NCBI GenBank assembly: GCA_030435675.1 | Contig: CM059625.1 | Coordinates: 15,748,001 to 15,812,000, forward strand | Direction of reading: 5' to 3' | Length of the DNA stretch: 64,000 bases | Source of the DNA: Steinernema hermaphroditum | Taxonomy: Eukaryota > Nematoda > Chromadorea > Rhabditida > Steinernematidae | Shown here: piece by piece, positions 44,569 through 56,698 of the stretch | Position numbering within the stretch: the first letter of the stretch is position 1 | How the letters are laid out: each line of letters begins with the position of its first letter | Translations under genes and position numbers: made by a program | The notes under the pieces: generated by a model | What the model saw: only the letters and a program-made list of their open reading frames with translations | Database searches by the model: none | Told to the model about the DNA's origin: nothing

Positions 44569-47500
44569 TCAAGTGAGCAGAAGTTGGGCGCGAAGACTCT
44601 CGATGATCTTGTCCTTTTCAAGGAGCTGCCGCCTTAAGGCGTCGTTCTCTTCCATCAACTCCTCAACGGTCAGAGTTCGACGAGGGTTAGGTTCCTGTAA
44701 AGAGAGGTCGTGACTTGTGAAACGGAAATGCGTCATTGTAGTATGCGTAAACAAATAAACTCGACAGACGCAATTTGATATGGGCATCCTGTTGGCTCTA
44801 CTCACCTGTTCATCTTGAACGCCTTGCTCCCTTTCTTCCAGTAGTTGTCCAACGTTCAGTTCCTGCAATAAAACGATGTAGATTTGCGGTCTTTGACTTC
44901 TGGTCTCTGACAATGCAATATCGCTATTTGTTCAAACGACAAAAGGCATGCATTTCGCGAACACTGTTTGCCTTCTTGGCAAGTCATACAAGAAATCAAT
45001 TAAATGTGCACTACCCAATACATCCAGTTTGTGTTTATCTATTACTGTTGGGTAGAGATAATAACGGTATATGCTTTTTTTTGTGTGCAGCTTATGCGTA
45101 GAGTTCAGAGTAAAATAGCTGCTGAGGAGCTTCAGATGTTTTTGCTATGTTTAGCAGCATTGATAGGCAGGAGAAAGGTGACCGTATCTTCTTCTACATG
45201 GTGTATTTCCACATCTATTATTTATTAATGCGCCTAAGCATCGAATGATATATAATCGGCCTCTTTTTGGTCGTGTACAACGACATCGTCATAGACGTTA
45301 TAGGCTTTTGCGAGTCCTTGAAGCTCTTCCTAGCTAAGGAACAAGTCTACGATGTACAAAAAGATTTTGCGCGATGTTTACACCTACTGTTGACTGTTTA
45401 CTAAAAAGTACTAAGAACTTACATTGTCGAAGATGTTTTTCAGCAGAAGAAGCTGCTGTTTGATATGTGCCAAATCTCTGCATGAAGATTCATAGTCAAC
45501 AACAGCGATCGCATTGCCGTTATCAGCGTCCAACGACTTCGCTCTGAACAGCCTACATAGCATAGCATACACAAAAGTTTTGATTGTTTGATTTCCGAAT
45601 TGAACAATTGTACGTATGTAACAAGTGCAAGTGGGCGATTATCGTTTGTTCAGTGGCGGAAGCGTCACAAAAGTGAGCTGGCGCGTGCGCGGATTTTGTC
45701 GTCCGCTATTTGCGATCGATTTCATTGCAGCGAATGACGAAATCCAAATGGGAAATTTGACGAGTTCCGGAATTCGATACTAATTGATTGATCAACACAC
45801 CTAAGCGTTCTATCGCGCCTTAAATCACAAGAAAACATACTGAACCCCATAGGACCGGTTCTCGATCTCATACTTGAGGCTGGTGCGAAATTAGGAACAG
45901 CTGGGTAGAGGGCATTATGGATTATGTGATGACTTACTTTTCGAGTTGTTGGCCGGGGTAGATCGATCCATTCTTTCCATTCAGCTTCTCAACACTTTGG
46001 TTCTTCGGGCGACTGAACCTAAATCGGAAAATCGTATTATTTACTTTTCGATGCTGAGAATTTTGAGAGGGAAACCGGATTTGGATTGGGTGATTAGGAA
46101 GCATAAAATAATCGATTACGATCGTTTCTAGCTGTTTCTCAATGAGTTTTGTTTCTAACCGGTTTGATCACATACGACAACAAGGACACTTCCACTTCAC
46201 TTTATCTGATTAACCTTGCAAGGAGATCGTGGAAAATACTAATCGTCGTCATCATAGCGGCCAGAGCGTAGACATTCTGGTCAAAAAATAGAAAAAGTCA
46301 AAAGTGAATATCGATGAACGTAAAGCAGATATTCGCATATCCCTTTTTAAGACATATCGATTAAGGAGACACGGATGTCATTAAAGTCTTACCATTGATT
46401 CACTCGTCGTTTTATGTTATGTAACATAGCAACAGATTGCTAAGAAGATTTCAGAACCGCTATTTCTGAACAATCGCAGTCTTGGGCAATTTGTAATTTG
46501 AAGTAAAGGCGTTGCTCTGAGTCATTGCGAATTTTAAAATGTCAACAAGTGGAACAAGTTTTCGTATCAAATCAGATTAATATGGCGCTTGACAAGTTAC
46601 ACAATTACGCGCTATCCGCCGGACAAAGAATAAAATCCGAAAATTGGAGGGGTGAACAAACAAGGTGAGTTGACGAAGGCCAAATAAACTGCAGTTTTAG
46701 AAAGGAAGCTTCGGAGAAAAAGGAAAAAATAGAGCCGCGCTTCTTACAACCAGATTAAAAGTTGTATTGGTCATAACCAAAAACTGACACAGCAAAGAGC
46801 CTGTACAGCAACGTATCTATCACCAGGGGACAAATTTTCACTTTGGAAGCGAACTTTAACTTCCTGTTTCCCACGATCACTTAATTTATCGCGTCTCCAG
46901 TCACGACACAAAAGAATTACTGAACTTTCCAGTCATCTGACCTAGACAAGTGCAGTTCTTCCAAAAAAACCGGTATTCAACTTCCAAAGAGAGTTGCAAA
47001 AAGAGGAAATGAGTGGCGAGGAAGACGGAGTGCACAAAAACGCAATACCTAATAGACCTGAGAATGGTGCTAAGAAGAAGACAGTCGGCCATGACGCTGC
47101 GGTTAACAGGACAGCTTAGCGCTCGGACGATGTGTCACCGTGGACGTTCCGTCTTCGTTACGGGAGGCGCTGCCTACAATGGGAACGGTGTTTTCGCGCT
47201 CGTGCGCTTCGCACGCCCCTCGCAGGCGGCGACAGCGCTGAGTGCGGTGGCTCGCCCTCGACGCTTCCTCGCACAGTTATTCGCTCGAATTCTCAAAAAG
47301 AACCAACTCGCCGCCACCGCAAATTCGTCATCTAATCATGTGCAACCAAGGCAATTATTGTTTCTCAACCCGGCAAACGGTGCTGCCACAGAGGAGGAGG
47401 AGAACAATTAAGGTAATTTCAGCGAACCGAGGCCAACGAGGCGTGATCGGCGAAGAGTTTTTGTTTTGTGAAGGACACGTTTTGCAGCAAAAACACCGCT

Positions 47501-50500
47501 TGCAGACCTTGACGGCAAAGCACAGTTCGCCGACGCAATAATCGTGACTCATTGTGCAGAATTTTGGGAATTGGGTTAAAGGCGGATTTGGAGACAATTG
47601 ATCGAGTGCAGAAGAAAAGGGTAGAATAGCACGGCAATCAAGTGACACGGTCAATCAGAGAAGTTCGTTCGAAACGTCAACCGTCGAACGGAGAACAATT
47701 GCGGTGGAAATGCGACGCTGGTTTCGCCGACATGATATTCAGAAGGATGAGTGATTGATCAGCTGGGCTCAGTGAAAGGAATACATTCTTTTTTCAATGG
47801 TTCATTTTATTGCGTTGCAGGAAATGCAAACAGTGTTTGATTTTATAAATCCCAAAAAAGGTGCCAAAAAAACGCCAAAAATACATCTCATACCATTGTG
47901 GTATAACAGTAAAATCGGTTATTCTTGTTGAGCCACTTGAATCACAGAATCAGCTGTGTATGGATTGCGGAAGTCAACTATGTTCCTAAGCACGCTTGAA
48001 ATTTCGCAATTCTGTTTTTGATTATCTTAATGCATCCTCAGTCGTAACATGGTGTTGCTTCTTGCGTATTTATTAAACCTACGTAGAAAAATACATATTT
48101 CCGCTCTTGGCATGACGCATCTGACTACGCTGAAGACTCGATTACGCTCCTGTTCCGGTGTTAAGAATGTTTTTAGCAAATAAGGTAATCTATAAGCGCG
48201 TTCATTAGGCAAGCCACCCCCACGGTCAAAGGTCGAAGCCTCTTGTCTGCATCTACTATAAAAAAGTGTAGTTTCTCTTCATACGCATGGCCGACTCCTT
48301 CCTGACACGTAGAGAGGACCTGTGTATGTATAATTGGCGCACGTTCAAATCAGAGCTAATGCGATTACGGAAGAAAAAACTGAACATGTATTGAGTTTGA
48401 CCACGTCTGCAGCGTTCGTCGGTGCAAAGTGGAGTGAAGTGACTAATTCAAAACTGGTCTACAAAGGGTGCGCGAGTTGTGTTGCACCATTTGGTAAATC
48501 ATAGTAAACATATTCTTGTGAGCCGTTTGTATGTTGACAAGTACGATGTCACCTACAGATAATGACTGGTTAAGGCACGGGTTGTAAACAGCGAACTTCT
48601 GATCTTCCAAATAGGTTTTCTTTGACGCTTATTAAGTTATCAGATGCGATGCTAAGAATGGTCAAAAGATGGATGTATGCCTAGCCTGATGAGAGCATCT
48701 GTTCTATTCCGTTTGTTTTCTGAGGTGTTCACATTAATGTTCTTTTTCCACAAGAAAACTATCCAGGACTACAACCATAGAGTCATCATGGTTACAACTA
48801 CGACGTTTAATGACGACTCTCTCATCATTGCAAAGATCCGAAATCATAAGAACCACCTATTATTAGTGCACTTCACTTTATAACCGTAACATCTGCCCGG
48901 TGCAAGACAGTGCCTCCACTAAAATTTACGATTCCACATCTAATCCGCCAAGTATTATTGTCGCGCCACCAACAGCGCGAGACATTGAATCCAACTAGTT
49001 TGAAGTGTTTTGCAACGCGAGAAAGGGAAGCAGAAGAATAATCCTTAGGACGACTTACGATGAACTGAGCGAGATCATGGCCAGCTGCTCTTCGACCGTA
49101 TCGAGCTCGTAGTCGAGGCCCTGCGGCATCGGCGGGTTGCCGTCTTCGTCGTTTCCGTTCACGATGTTCTCGTGCGCATCTAGCGCTTCTTGGTCTTCTT
49201 CGTCGTCGTCAAAAATGTCGCTGCGGCGTTTTCGGCGACTGCTGCGACCACTCGTTGAACTGTCGATGTCGTCGATGAGCGCGAAGCTGTTGCCTATCAG
49301 CATCGGTTGATCTCTGAAAGACGGGCGAAAGGTGATGACAGTTGACAGAGACGTCTTGGCGAGCACTCAGCGCATGCACAAGTACCCTCCTGCGCATAGT
49401 TTAGTGGTGATAGGGGTAGTGGCACCGCATGACCACTGAGAAGCAGAAACTGTGTGTCAGAACGAACCGCAAAAATTTTGTCGTTAAACACAACCAGGTG
49501 CACTGCAAAAACGCCTATTTTTGTTTATTTCCATATCGACTGGGCAGTGGGGATCGCTGCGAGTGCAGGGAGGCATTAAACTATTCGAAAACAACTAAAT
49601 GGGCAACTCATGATTGATGACCATGTCCATTCAAGTTAGCTACTGTCTAAACTGAGCTAATGAGCACTATATAATATATGATCAACAAAGAGAATAACAT
49701 TCTGAGGAGGCTAGAATCGCGCATAGAATGAACAGTTACTTCAAACTTCTTATTCCTCTTGAAGGACGTTCAAGCTTTAATGAAATGCCGAACATTTCCT
49801 TGGGGTGAATACTAATTAGACAATCGACATTTTCCATCAGTGTTTTGTGGATTTCAGAGGTCACTAAAATGTTAACTTTTAAGGAAAACATGTAGATTAG
49901 AATTTTGTTGTTGTTCTTGTTAGCACTTATCAAATAACACAATCGTTAACAGAAAGGCTTCTTCTATGAACCTTTATTAGCCATACCAAGTCGAAAAAGC
50001 TTTGCAACCTGGTTCTAAACAACATGGGGTGATCAAAGTAAAGAGCGATCCATGATGAGATTATTGCAATTTAGACGTTTGGCTAAGGTTGTCAATAGTG
50101 ATTTATGTACGGTGTAGATCGATCGTTTGCTCATCATAGAACCGGTTTGCTCGTCTTTGAACTTTCCCCACACAAGGGGATATGCCGCCTGATCAAAGAT
50201 GGGTCTTTGATCCAATCTTTGCCTTTGTCTCACTTTGGTCAATTGAATTCGAATTGATATGGAATAAAACAAGAACAGTCGTCTCGAATATGGCAAATGC
50301 ACCATGAGAAGTACTGAATATGGCCCATGGTTTATATGGGAATAAACTTCATGCATATTTAAGAGATTAAAAAGGACTTAAATAAACACTCACTTAATCT
50401 CATCGTCGATCAGACCCTTATGCGTATCGGCGCTTGCACTCGTCGTTGCCGGACTGATCAGCTTCATGTAACTGGAGTCTGAAACAGGCGAACATCAGGT

Positions 50501-53500
50501 ATGTCCTTTCACCACTTAAGTTGTTCCATGCCTGAGGCTTGATTGCCCGTTCCAGAGGAACGAGAAGTGCCTCTTCGAGAGTTTAAGCGAGAGTGAGCCG
50601 TTGCGCGGCGCTCAAAGACAAAGAAGGCAAACAAAGCGGCGGCGACTAAGCTTCGGTGCAACTCAATTTCAGAGCGCAAACGAGAATGAGCGCGCGGGCG
50701 CGACACATCAGCCTGTGGTGGTCGCCACACTCTTGAGTGGCGTTCTTCCTGCGAGAATTAACCACTCCACCCGCACTTACCATCCGAAGGATCCGACAAT
50801 TGGGCTGATGGGGCCACCGGAACGCTTGTTGATGAAGCGGCGATGTTTCCGTTCGCGTCTTCTTCTAAAATAGTCTCCTGCACCTCACGATCAGCTTTCC
50901 GCTGACGCCTTTTCGCTCCTGGACTCGAGTTAAGACGTTCGAAATTGACGGGCGGAAACTCGACAGCTGGCGAGTTCTCCACTCGAGAGGATTCGCACTC
51001 CGCCAAGGGGGCTTCGCGATCGTTGGCCGGCTTGACACTCCGGATACTGCTAAATTTATTAATTAGTATTGGGCATCTTATTACTAGCGATGTCGGCAAT
51101 TATGGTCATATGGTCATTTGCAAGGCACAGTGGTCGTAGATAGCGTTCGCATGTAGCGCGCATGATGGCACTATTTTTAGGCGAAACAATCACGAGCTGA
51201 TTGTTTTTTGTGTCGTTGCAAATTCAATAACCCACGTGATCGACAAGGCTGAGGGCAGGCTAGCGAAGGAAAATTGGTGCTTGTGGAAACATATACAAGA
51301 AAAGGGGACGCGGAATTGTTGAAACAGTATACAGGAATGGGCGGTTCGAACTGTAGCCTTAGTTGGGGAAGACAGTTGACTAAAAATAGATTTGGTGATC
51401 TTCTTTAGTGGGAATCTATTTACAAAGAGACCGTCGTAGATCATACACATCCGTGAATAACCAAATAAACAAATAAATATTTCTTGAGGTGATTATTGTA
51501 TTGTTGTTCAGCAGGTTTGTCTACAGTATCGTATTGTTTGCTATTACGCATAAATTCTATTGTGATCGCAACCGCAAGAAGGTAAAGGCCTCGTTTTGTA
51601 AATCAGGAATGGAAGGTATCAGAATTCTTGGCGAAATGATCATTGTCGTCTACATGGATCATGTTGCAAGAAGTAAAAAACCTACTGAACATTGCTCATC
51701 CTAGGAGTAGGCTTCATGAGAGGAATGAACGACCTCTCGAGCTTCTTCATTAGCTTCATGTCGTTTGGATCCGAATGCCGATCAGGAGAAGGACATCGAT
51801 CTTGATTTTCGGTTTTCTTCAAAGGGAGACTTAGAGTCCTGCTCGACTTGGTGGCAGCCACCGGAGTTGTCTCCTTTAGCTCTACTGAAATGAGTCCAAA
51901 TAGAGTTGATCAGCGGAAACCCGATCGCTTATACTGAGCGAGCACCGCGATACTCAGATCGATGTTTGTTCAGTTGTCACCGAAACCGTCAAAGCGGAAA
52001 CGTTTGACAAACTGCTAAAAGAAGTAGCTAACACCAAATCACTGGGAGATCAGCGCTTTATGGTTTACCACTTACATGAGTTTCGCTTTGTGGACTGATT
52101 CATTTTATTGGCGTCTGCTTTCGACTTTTTATTGCTTTTTGTGAGGAAGGCGGTGGTCATCCGCGCAGTCACTTTAGAAGTCGGGATTAGCATTGACGTC
52201 TTCTTCGGTGTCGACTCCTTCTTGTTCGTGGGAACAGGGTTTAAGTTCTCTTTTGCTTTGACTTGTTCTGGCGTGATCGGCGGTTGCATCGGGAGTGCCG
52301 TTTCCACGGAAGGACTTTGTCCAGTATCCATTTCTTCAATCTTCTCTTCGGCGTGATGTTTATTTTCCGCAGTAATTGGAGTAGGCTCCGCTTTTTGTTC
52401 TCCTTTTTCGGATAATCGCTCCGTGCTCGGAGACTCCTGCTTTGGTGGAGCAATTTGCACCCGTAATGAAGCAGTGGCCGTTGGGATAACGGGTTTAGGG
52501 GCGGTTGCTGAAAAGAATAAACCTGAGATTTAAAACTTCATTGACATCAAATTAGAAAACTGTATGCTTCTCGATAATTGAAACGGCGCGTTTTGGAGGG
52601 CCTCTTGCTTTTCTACGTTACATTTGGTCAATTTCGTGTGAGATTGGGAGCGATTTTATTAAACAAGAGGAGCTTTCTCTGTTGCTTTCCGACAAAAACT
52701 ATTTGTTTATTAATTATTTTGGACGACTGGAAAGGTTTTGTGCTACCGATGAAGGGCTGCGAATTCTTTCATCATAGTGATGAACCGGAGACGGACAGGT
52801 GCATAGAAGCCTATCATAAAGGCAATATATAAAATGGGGGTTACGGTATGCATGTTTAATTTTTAACATAAACCAGATTGGTATCGTTCATTACAAGTGC
52901 TGATGAACACCAAGTTTGCAATGCTATTACGAATTTTTTCAGTTAATGTACACGCGACACTATTTAAAATAACTATGCTGAAAGCTGTTTATGTTTATTG
53001 GAGCAGACTGGTTCTCTGCTAGGACACCGAAGTGTACCGGCCGGACGAAAATGTTTTTCTTTTGTGAACGATACCAAACAAATGACTGCACTTTTAAGGT
53101 GAAATATTTACTGACAATTCGTGTAAATTCAAGGTACTCACCTCGAGAAACCGCAGGATTTGTCCTTATCGGAATTGCGGAGGCCTTCGCGTTTGGCTTC
53201 CCATCCATGCTGGTGCTCTTCATCATGCGCGATGTCGACGGCTCGCATGAATTTCTCATACTTAATCACAGGCATTATTTACGCATGTAACAACAGCGGC
53301 TTACCTCATCAGGCTGGCACTGCCTCGAATAGAGCTGCGATTGGGATCTGACTTATTGCCGAAGCGGCTGCCAAGCTTCGTGAGGCGCGATCGCACGGAA
53401 TGCGCGACGGAGATAAGCGGACTCTTTGGCGGCTCCGGTCTGAATACGAGCCGCAGTTAAGAACAAAACAATGAGAGTCATCGATTTGTCATAAAACGGC

Positions 53501-56500
53501 ACTGAATGAATAACAACAGACCTATTAGTTTTGGTGTTCGTCTTCGATGACGAAGAAGAGATTGAGGCGGTGATCTCATCGCGGATCTCTCGAGTGGCCG
53601 TTTTGGCCGCTAAGTTTTGCGCCATTCGATTTTCGATCACCAAACTGTTCTCCGTCTTAGGCGCAGAAACGTTGCCGTTCTGTATGTGATTGGCAGCATG
53701 ATCACTGGTAGTCCCGTTTAGGGTGAACGGCTGACTCGAAGAAGTGGTTGGCTGATCAAAGCAGCCATCATCGCGTCTTTCTGAAGCCTGCGTCATTATC
53801 GATTCATTCGATCGGGATTCCGGAATGGTCGGGATGGCCCGGTTCAGCGGAGGTCTCGGCTTTCCTTGTTCGGGCGTCTCGGGAGATTGTGCATTTGAAT
53901 CCAGAGGGCGCACCGAAGGCAGAACCATTAAAGTAGTGTGCGTTCGCGGGTACGGATAGGGACTCGCATTGGAACGTCGAAAACTCCTAAAATAGGCAGA
54001 ATTCAAAATAGGCCAGCAGAAAGCTGCTTGTTCGATTACGTTGGCCACTTGAGGAAGCGCCGTATGGGCGAAAAACGCATGAACTATTCGGACGTGGGCA
54101 GCGAGAATTTAGGCGCTTTTTCCGAATGGCACATTTCATCGATCACGTGGCCGTTTTGTCCTCCGCTGATAAATCATGGACGGACGCCGAAGTGGCGTGG
54201 AATAGTCTTCGGGCCGGTCAGGCGCCGTCAGGCTCACTTCAATTCCACTCGGCCTCGCGCGTCAGTCCAGTCAAGTGGCATCTTCGCGCCGCTATATATA
54301 CGCGCTTTCTGTGTGCGTGTGTCATTGAGGCCCGCCGCTGGCCGCCAATAGATGGATGCTCTCCCATTTTTTTGCGTCCCTCAATGGCGTCCTCTGCCTT
54401 TTTCCTATGCAAGTACATGAATAATGTCACCCGAAGCGCTCACGAACCACCTACCTAGTGACCAAATCTAACAGCATTACAATATGGACGGCGTATTGGA
54501 AAATATGGACTCAGATGGCAGATGCAATGCTCGGGGCCGCCGGACGGTTGAATGCCCGATTACGGGCACACGCTTGTGTGCAGGAGAACTTACGCGAAAG
54601 CGGTCTGATACATTATTTATTTACATATTCTCAGGGTGTCTGTTTGCCTTGGGGCAAAACATCCGGAATGGAATGGCCGACCGGCGGGCAGGTAACCGAA
54701 TCTAGCCGCCTCCAGCACTAAGACCACACTAATACTCTCCCCTACTCTCTTGCGTGTGTTCCGAGGATTTCCGGTGTACCGCCACTATAAAGTAAGGGAG
54801 ATGTGTGTTGCTAGGAAACAACACGGACGCCTGAAGAGGAGACGGAGGCAGACGAACAAATCGAACACCTCGCAGTCGCCGACTGCTTCAGGGTAGACGT
54901 TTTTAGCGACACTGCGCGCGACCTGTGTGAAATCCGGCTCGTTCTTTTATTGCGAACGTAAAATATTTATTTGGGAAAACCCCGAACGCATTCGCTCGTA
55001 AATCGCACAATTGCGCGAGTCAGTGGCCTGTGCAGTGAGGATAAGGGAGACGCGCATGAAGTTGGTGGACTGCGAGCCATTCATTTAGCTTATTGGATTT
55101 AGACTTCAAGATTACGAGCCGCAAACAACCCATTGACTCATTTGCTTCGTACGTTTTGCGGTTTCGACGAAAACAACCATTTTCGATAATGATGTCGACG
55201 CAGGGCGCGTTATGGGAAAACTCATTCGCAGATGTGGCGAACTGCGCTCACGCTGGCCTGCTTTCTATAGTTCCCTTGCTAGTTTTCTATATTTTGTATA
55301 AAACGCGATGTCACAATACCTTTTGTAACTACAGGGGTGATTCTTGGTTTTCTTTTTGAATTCGTTAAAACCGATCAGTAAGCAATCGTGAATGAAAATG
55401 TAACGCGCAATAAGCCTCCAATGGCGAATGATAATTGTGCCTTGTCATTTTTTGAAGTTTTGAGTGCAGTGTGCCAATGTCCCATTCTGCAAATGGTGGC
55501 TTTGCTCCTCAGAGCTTCTAGAAAGCTTCTAGAAATTCATTAGTCTCTCCTATGAAAAGCAGCGCTCCATATTGCATTGTCAGCTTGCTTACACTGTATT
55601 TTGCTTAGCGTTCAAGTTTCGCGCCAAGTAGATTCAAAGATGCGAGGTCTCCACCGTTTTTAATTAAAGTAAATGCTTGTCGTTTGTGGTCAATATAAAC
55701 GGCTACGGAATGTAATTAAAACAGCCTTTTTCGCATCGGAAAGCTGATAGGGCATGTTGTTGCTTTCAGATAGTAAAGAGTGTTATTCCAGTATTGCAAT
55801 TACGACATAGATCCTTTCATAGTTTCTCATTTAAAACGATGAGTAGCATCGTGCCATTGTCGACGTTCGTGAGCAAAGGCAAAAATCTGAAGGAAGTTTC
55901 GAATGAAGCCCGGGTCACTTCAAAGCTAAGTAGCTGGATTTTGCAAACGGAACATCGATTGGCGTAACGCTATGGTTGCTTTCAAAGTAGAATACTGGCA
56001 TTCTACTAAACAGGTACTCAGCAATAAAAACCACGGTCGTGAATGATACATTCGTCCCTTAGTAAAAGCTAAAAGTGAACAATTCACAAATAAGATGTTC
56101 TTCTTAAAAGCGTTGACATTAGAATGATTTGAAAAAGGTGACGACGCCCCACATGATGTCAATATTGGCATTAGCAATGTTCTAAAACGAGTGAAAACGT
56201 TCACTTTCTTTGCCCTTCTTCATAATAAGTTTAGCTTCGAACTGAGTGTAACGTACGGACTTACCGAAAAGACGGATCGAAGCACTGGAACAGCTTCATT
56301 CTGCTCCAATTTTAACAAAAGCAGTCAAAAGCGGACGGTCATGACAGGACACCAGTTCGCTAGCATTAATTCCCCGCACTGATAGCTATGTACGTATTTC
56401 CCAATGACTGTTGCGCTGATAACAAGGTCACGAGGTGCTTTCCAAACAAAACCCACACTGTCTGATGTCCCCTCACATACCTGTTGACCATGGCGCGCGG

Positions 56501-56698
56501 CGAGTTCATAACCTTGTCAAGTGTGGGAAGCTTCTTCGGTACCGTAAGTTTCGGCGAGAATCGCGAAGGTGACGGCGAGCAACACAGGGAAGCGGACTTG
56601 GGGCGCGTCTTGCGTAGGAGGCCGTTTCTGAGATCGTCCACACTGGTTCGGTTCCTGCACGGCTTTTTTAATGTTGCAACTGATTGCTGTCCTCCCAT
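44569..56698 (-). CDS. 826-aa serine-rich protein with N-myristoylation motif and C-terminal coiled coil, family unknown
   Basis: Twelve exons join with consistent phase: 56698-56481, 53986-53522, 53439-53305, 53260-53142, 52507-52076, 51884-51686, 51049-50781, 50478-50394, 49313-49059, 45543-45423, 44862-44806, 44694-44569. The protein opens MGGQQSV, a good N-myristoylation signal (G2, S6). A long Ser/Pro/Lys/Thr-rich, probably disordered region includes SVRSRLTKLGSRFGNKSD and, near residue 680, a basic-acidic RRKRRSDIFDDDEEDQEA. The end is helical: EELMEENDALRRQLLEKDKI..LRAQLLLT, a leucine-rich coiled coil. I do not recognise the family; a membrane-anchored scaffold is one inference. An out-of-frame ATG lies 4 nt upstream of the start. 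The acceptors of exon 4 (TTAAG) and exon 7 are weak. Introns 1 and 9 exceed 2 and 3 kb. Confidence 0.7.
47355..47552 (-). CDS. possible small Cys-rich membrane protein or alternative first exon inside intron 9
   Basis: A 65-codon frame on the host strand starts MSHDYCVGELCFAVKVCKRC, continues FCCKTCPSQ and ends with a hydrophobic stretch (ITLIVLLLLCGS). It lies in a G/C-rich patch (47100-47560) within the 3.5-kb intron 9 of the 826-aa gene, where an internal promoter for exons 10-12 could also sit. No splice donor was found that would join it to exon 10. It could be accidental; no family is recognised. Confidence 0.2.
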   Translation of the reverse strand: MSHDYCVGELCFAVKVCKRCFCCKTCPSQNKNSSPITPRWPRFAEITLIVLLLLCGSTVCRVEKQ

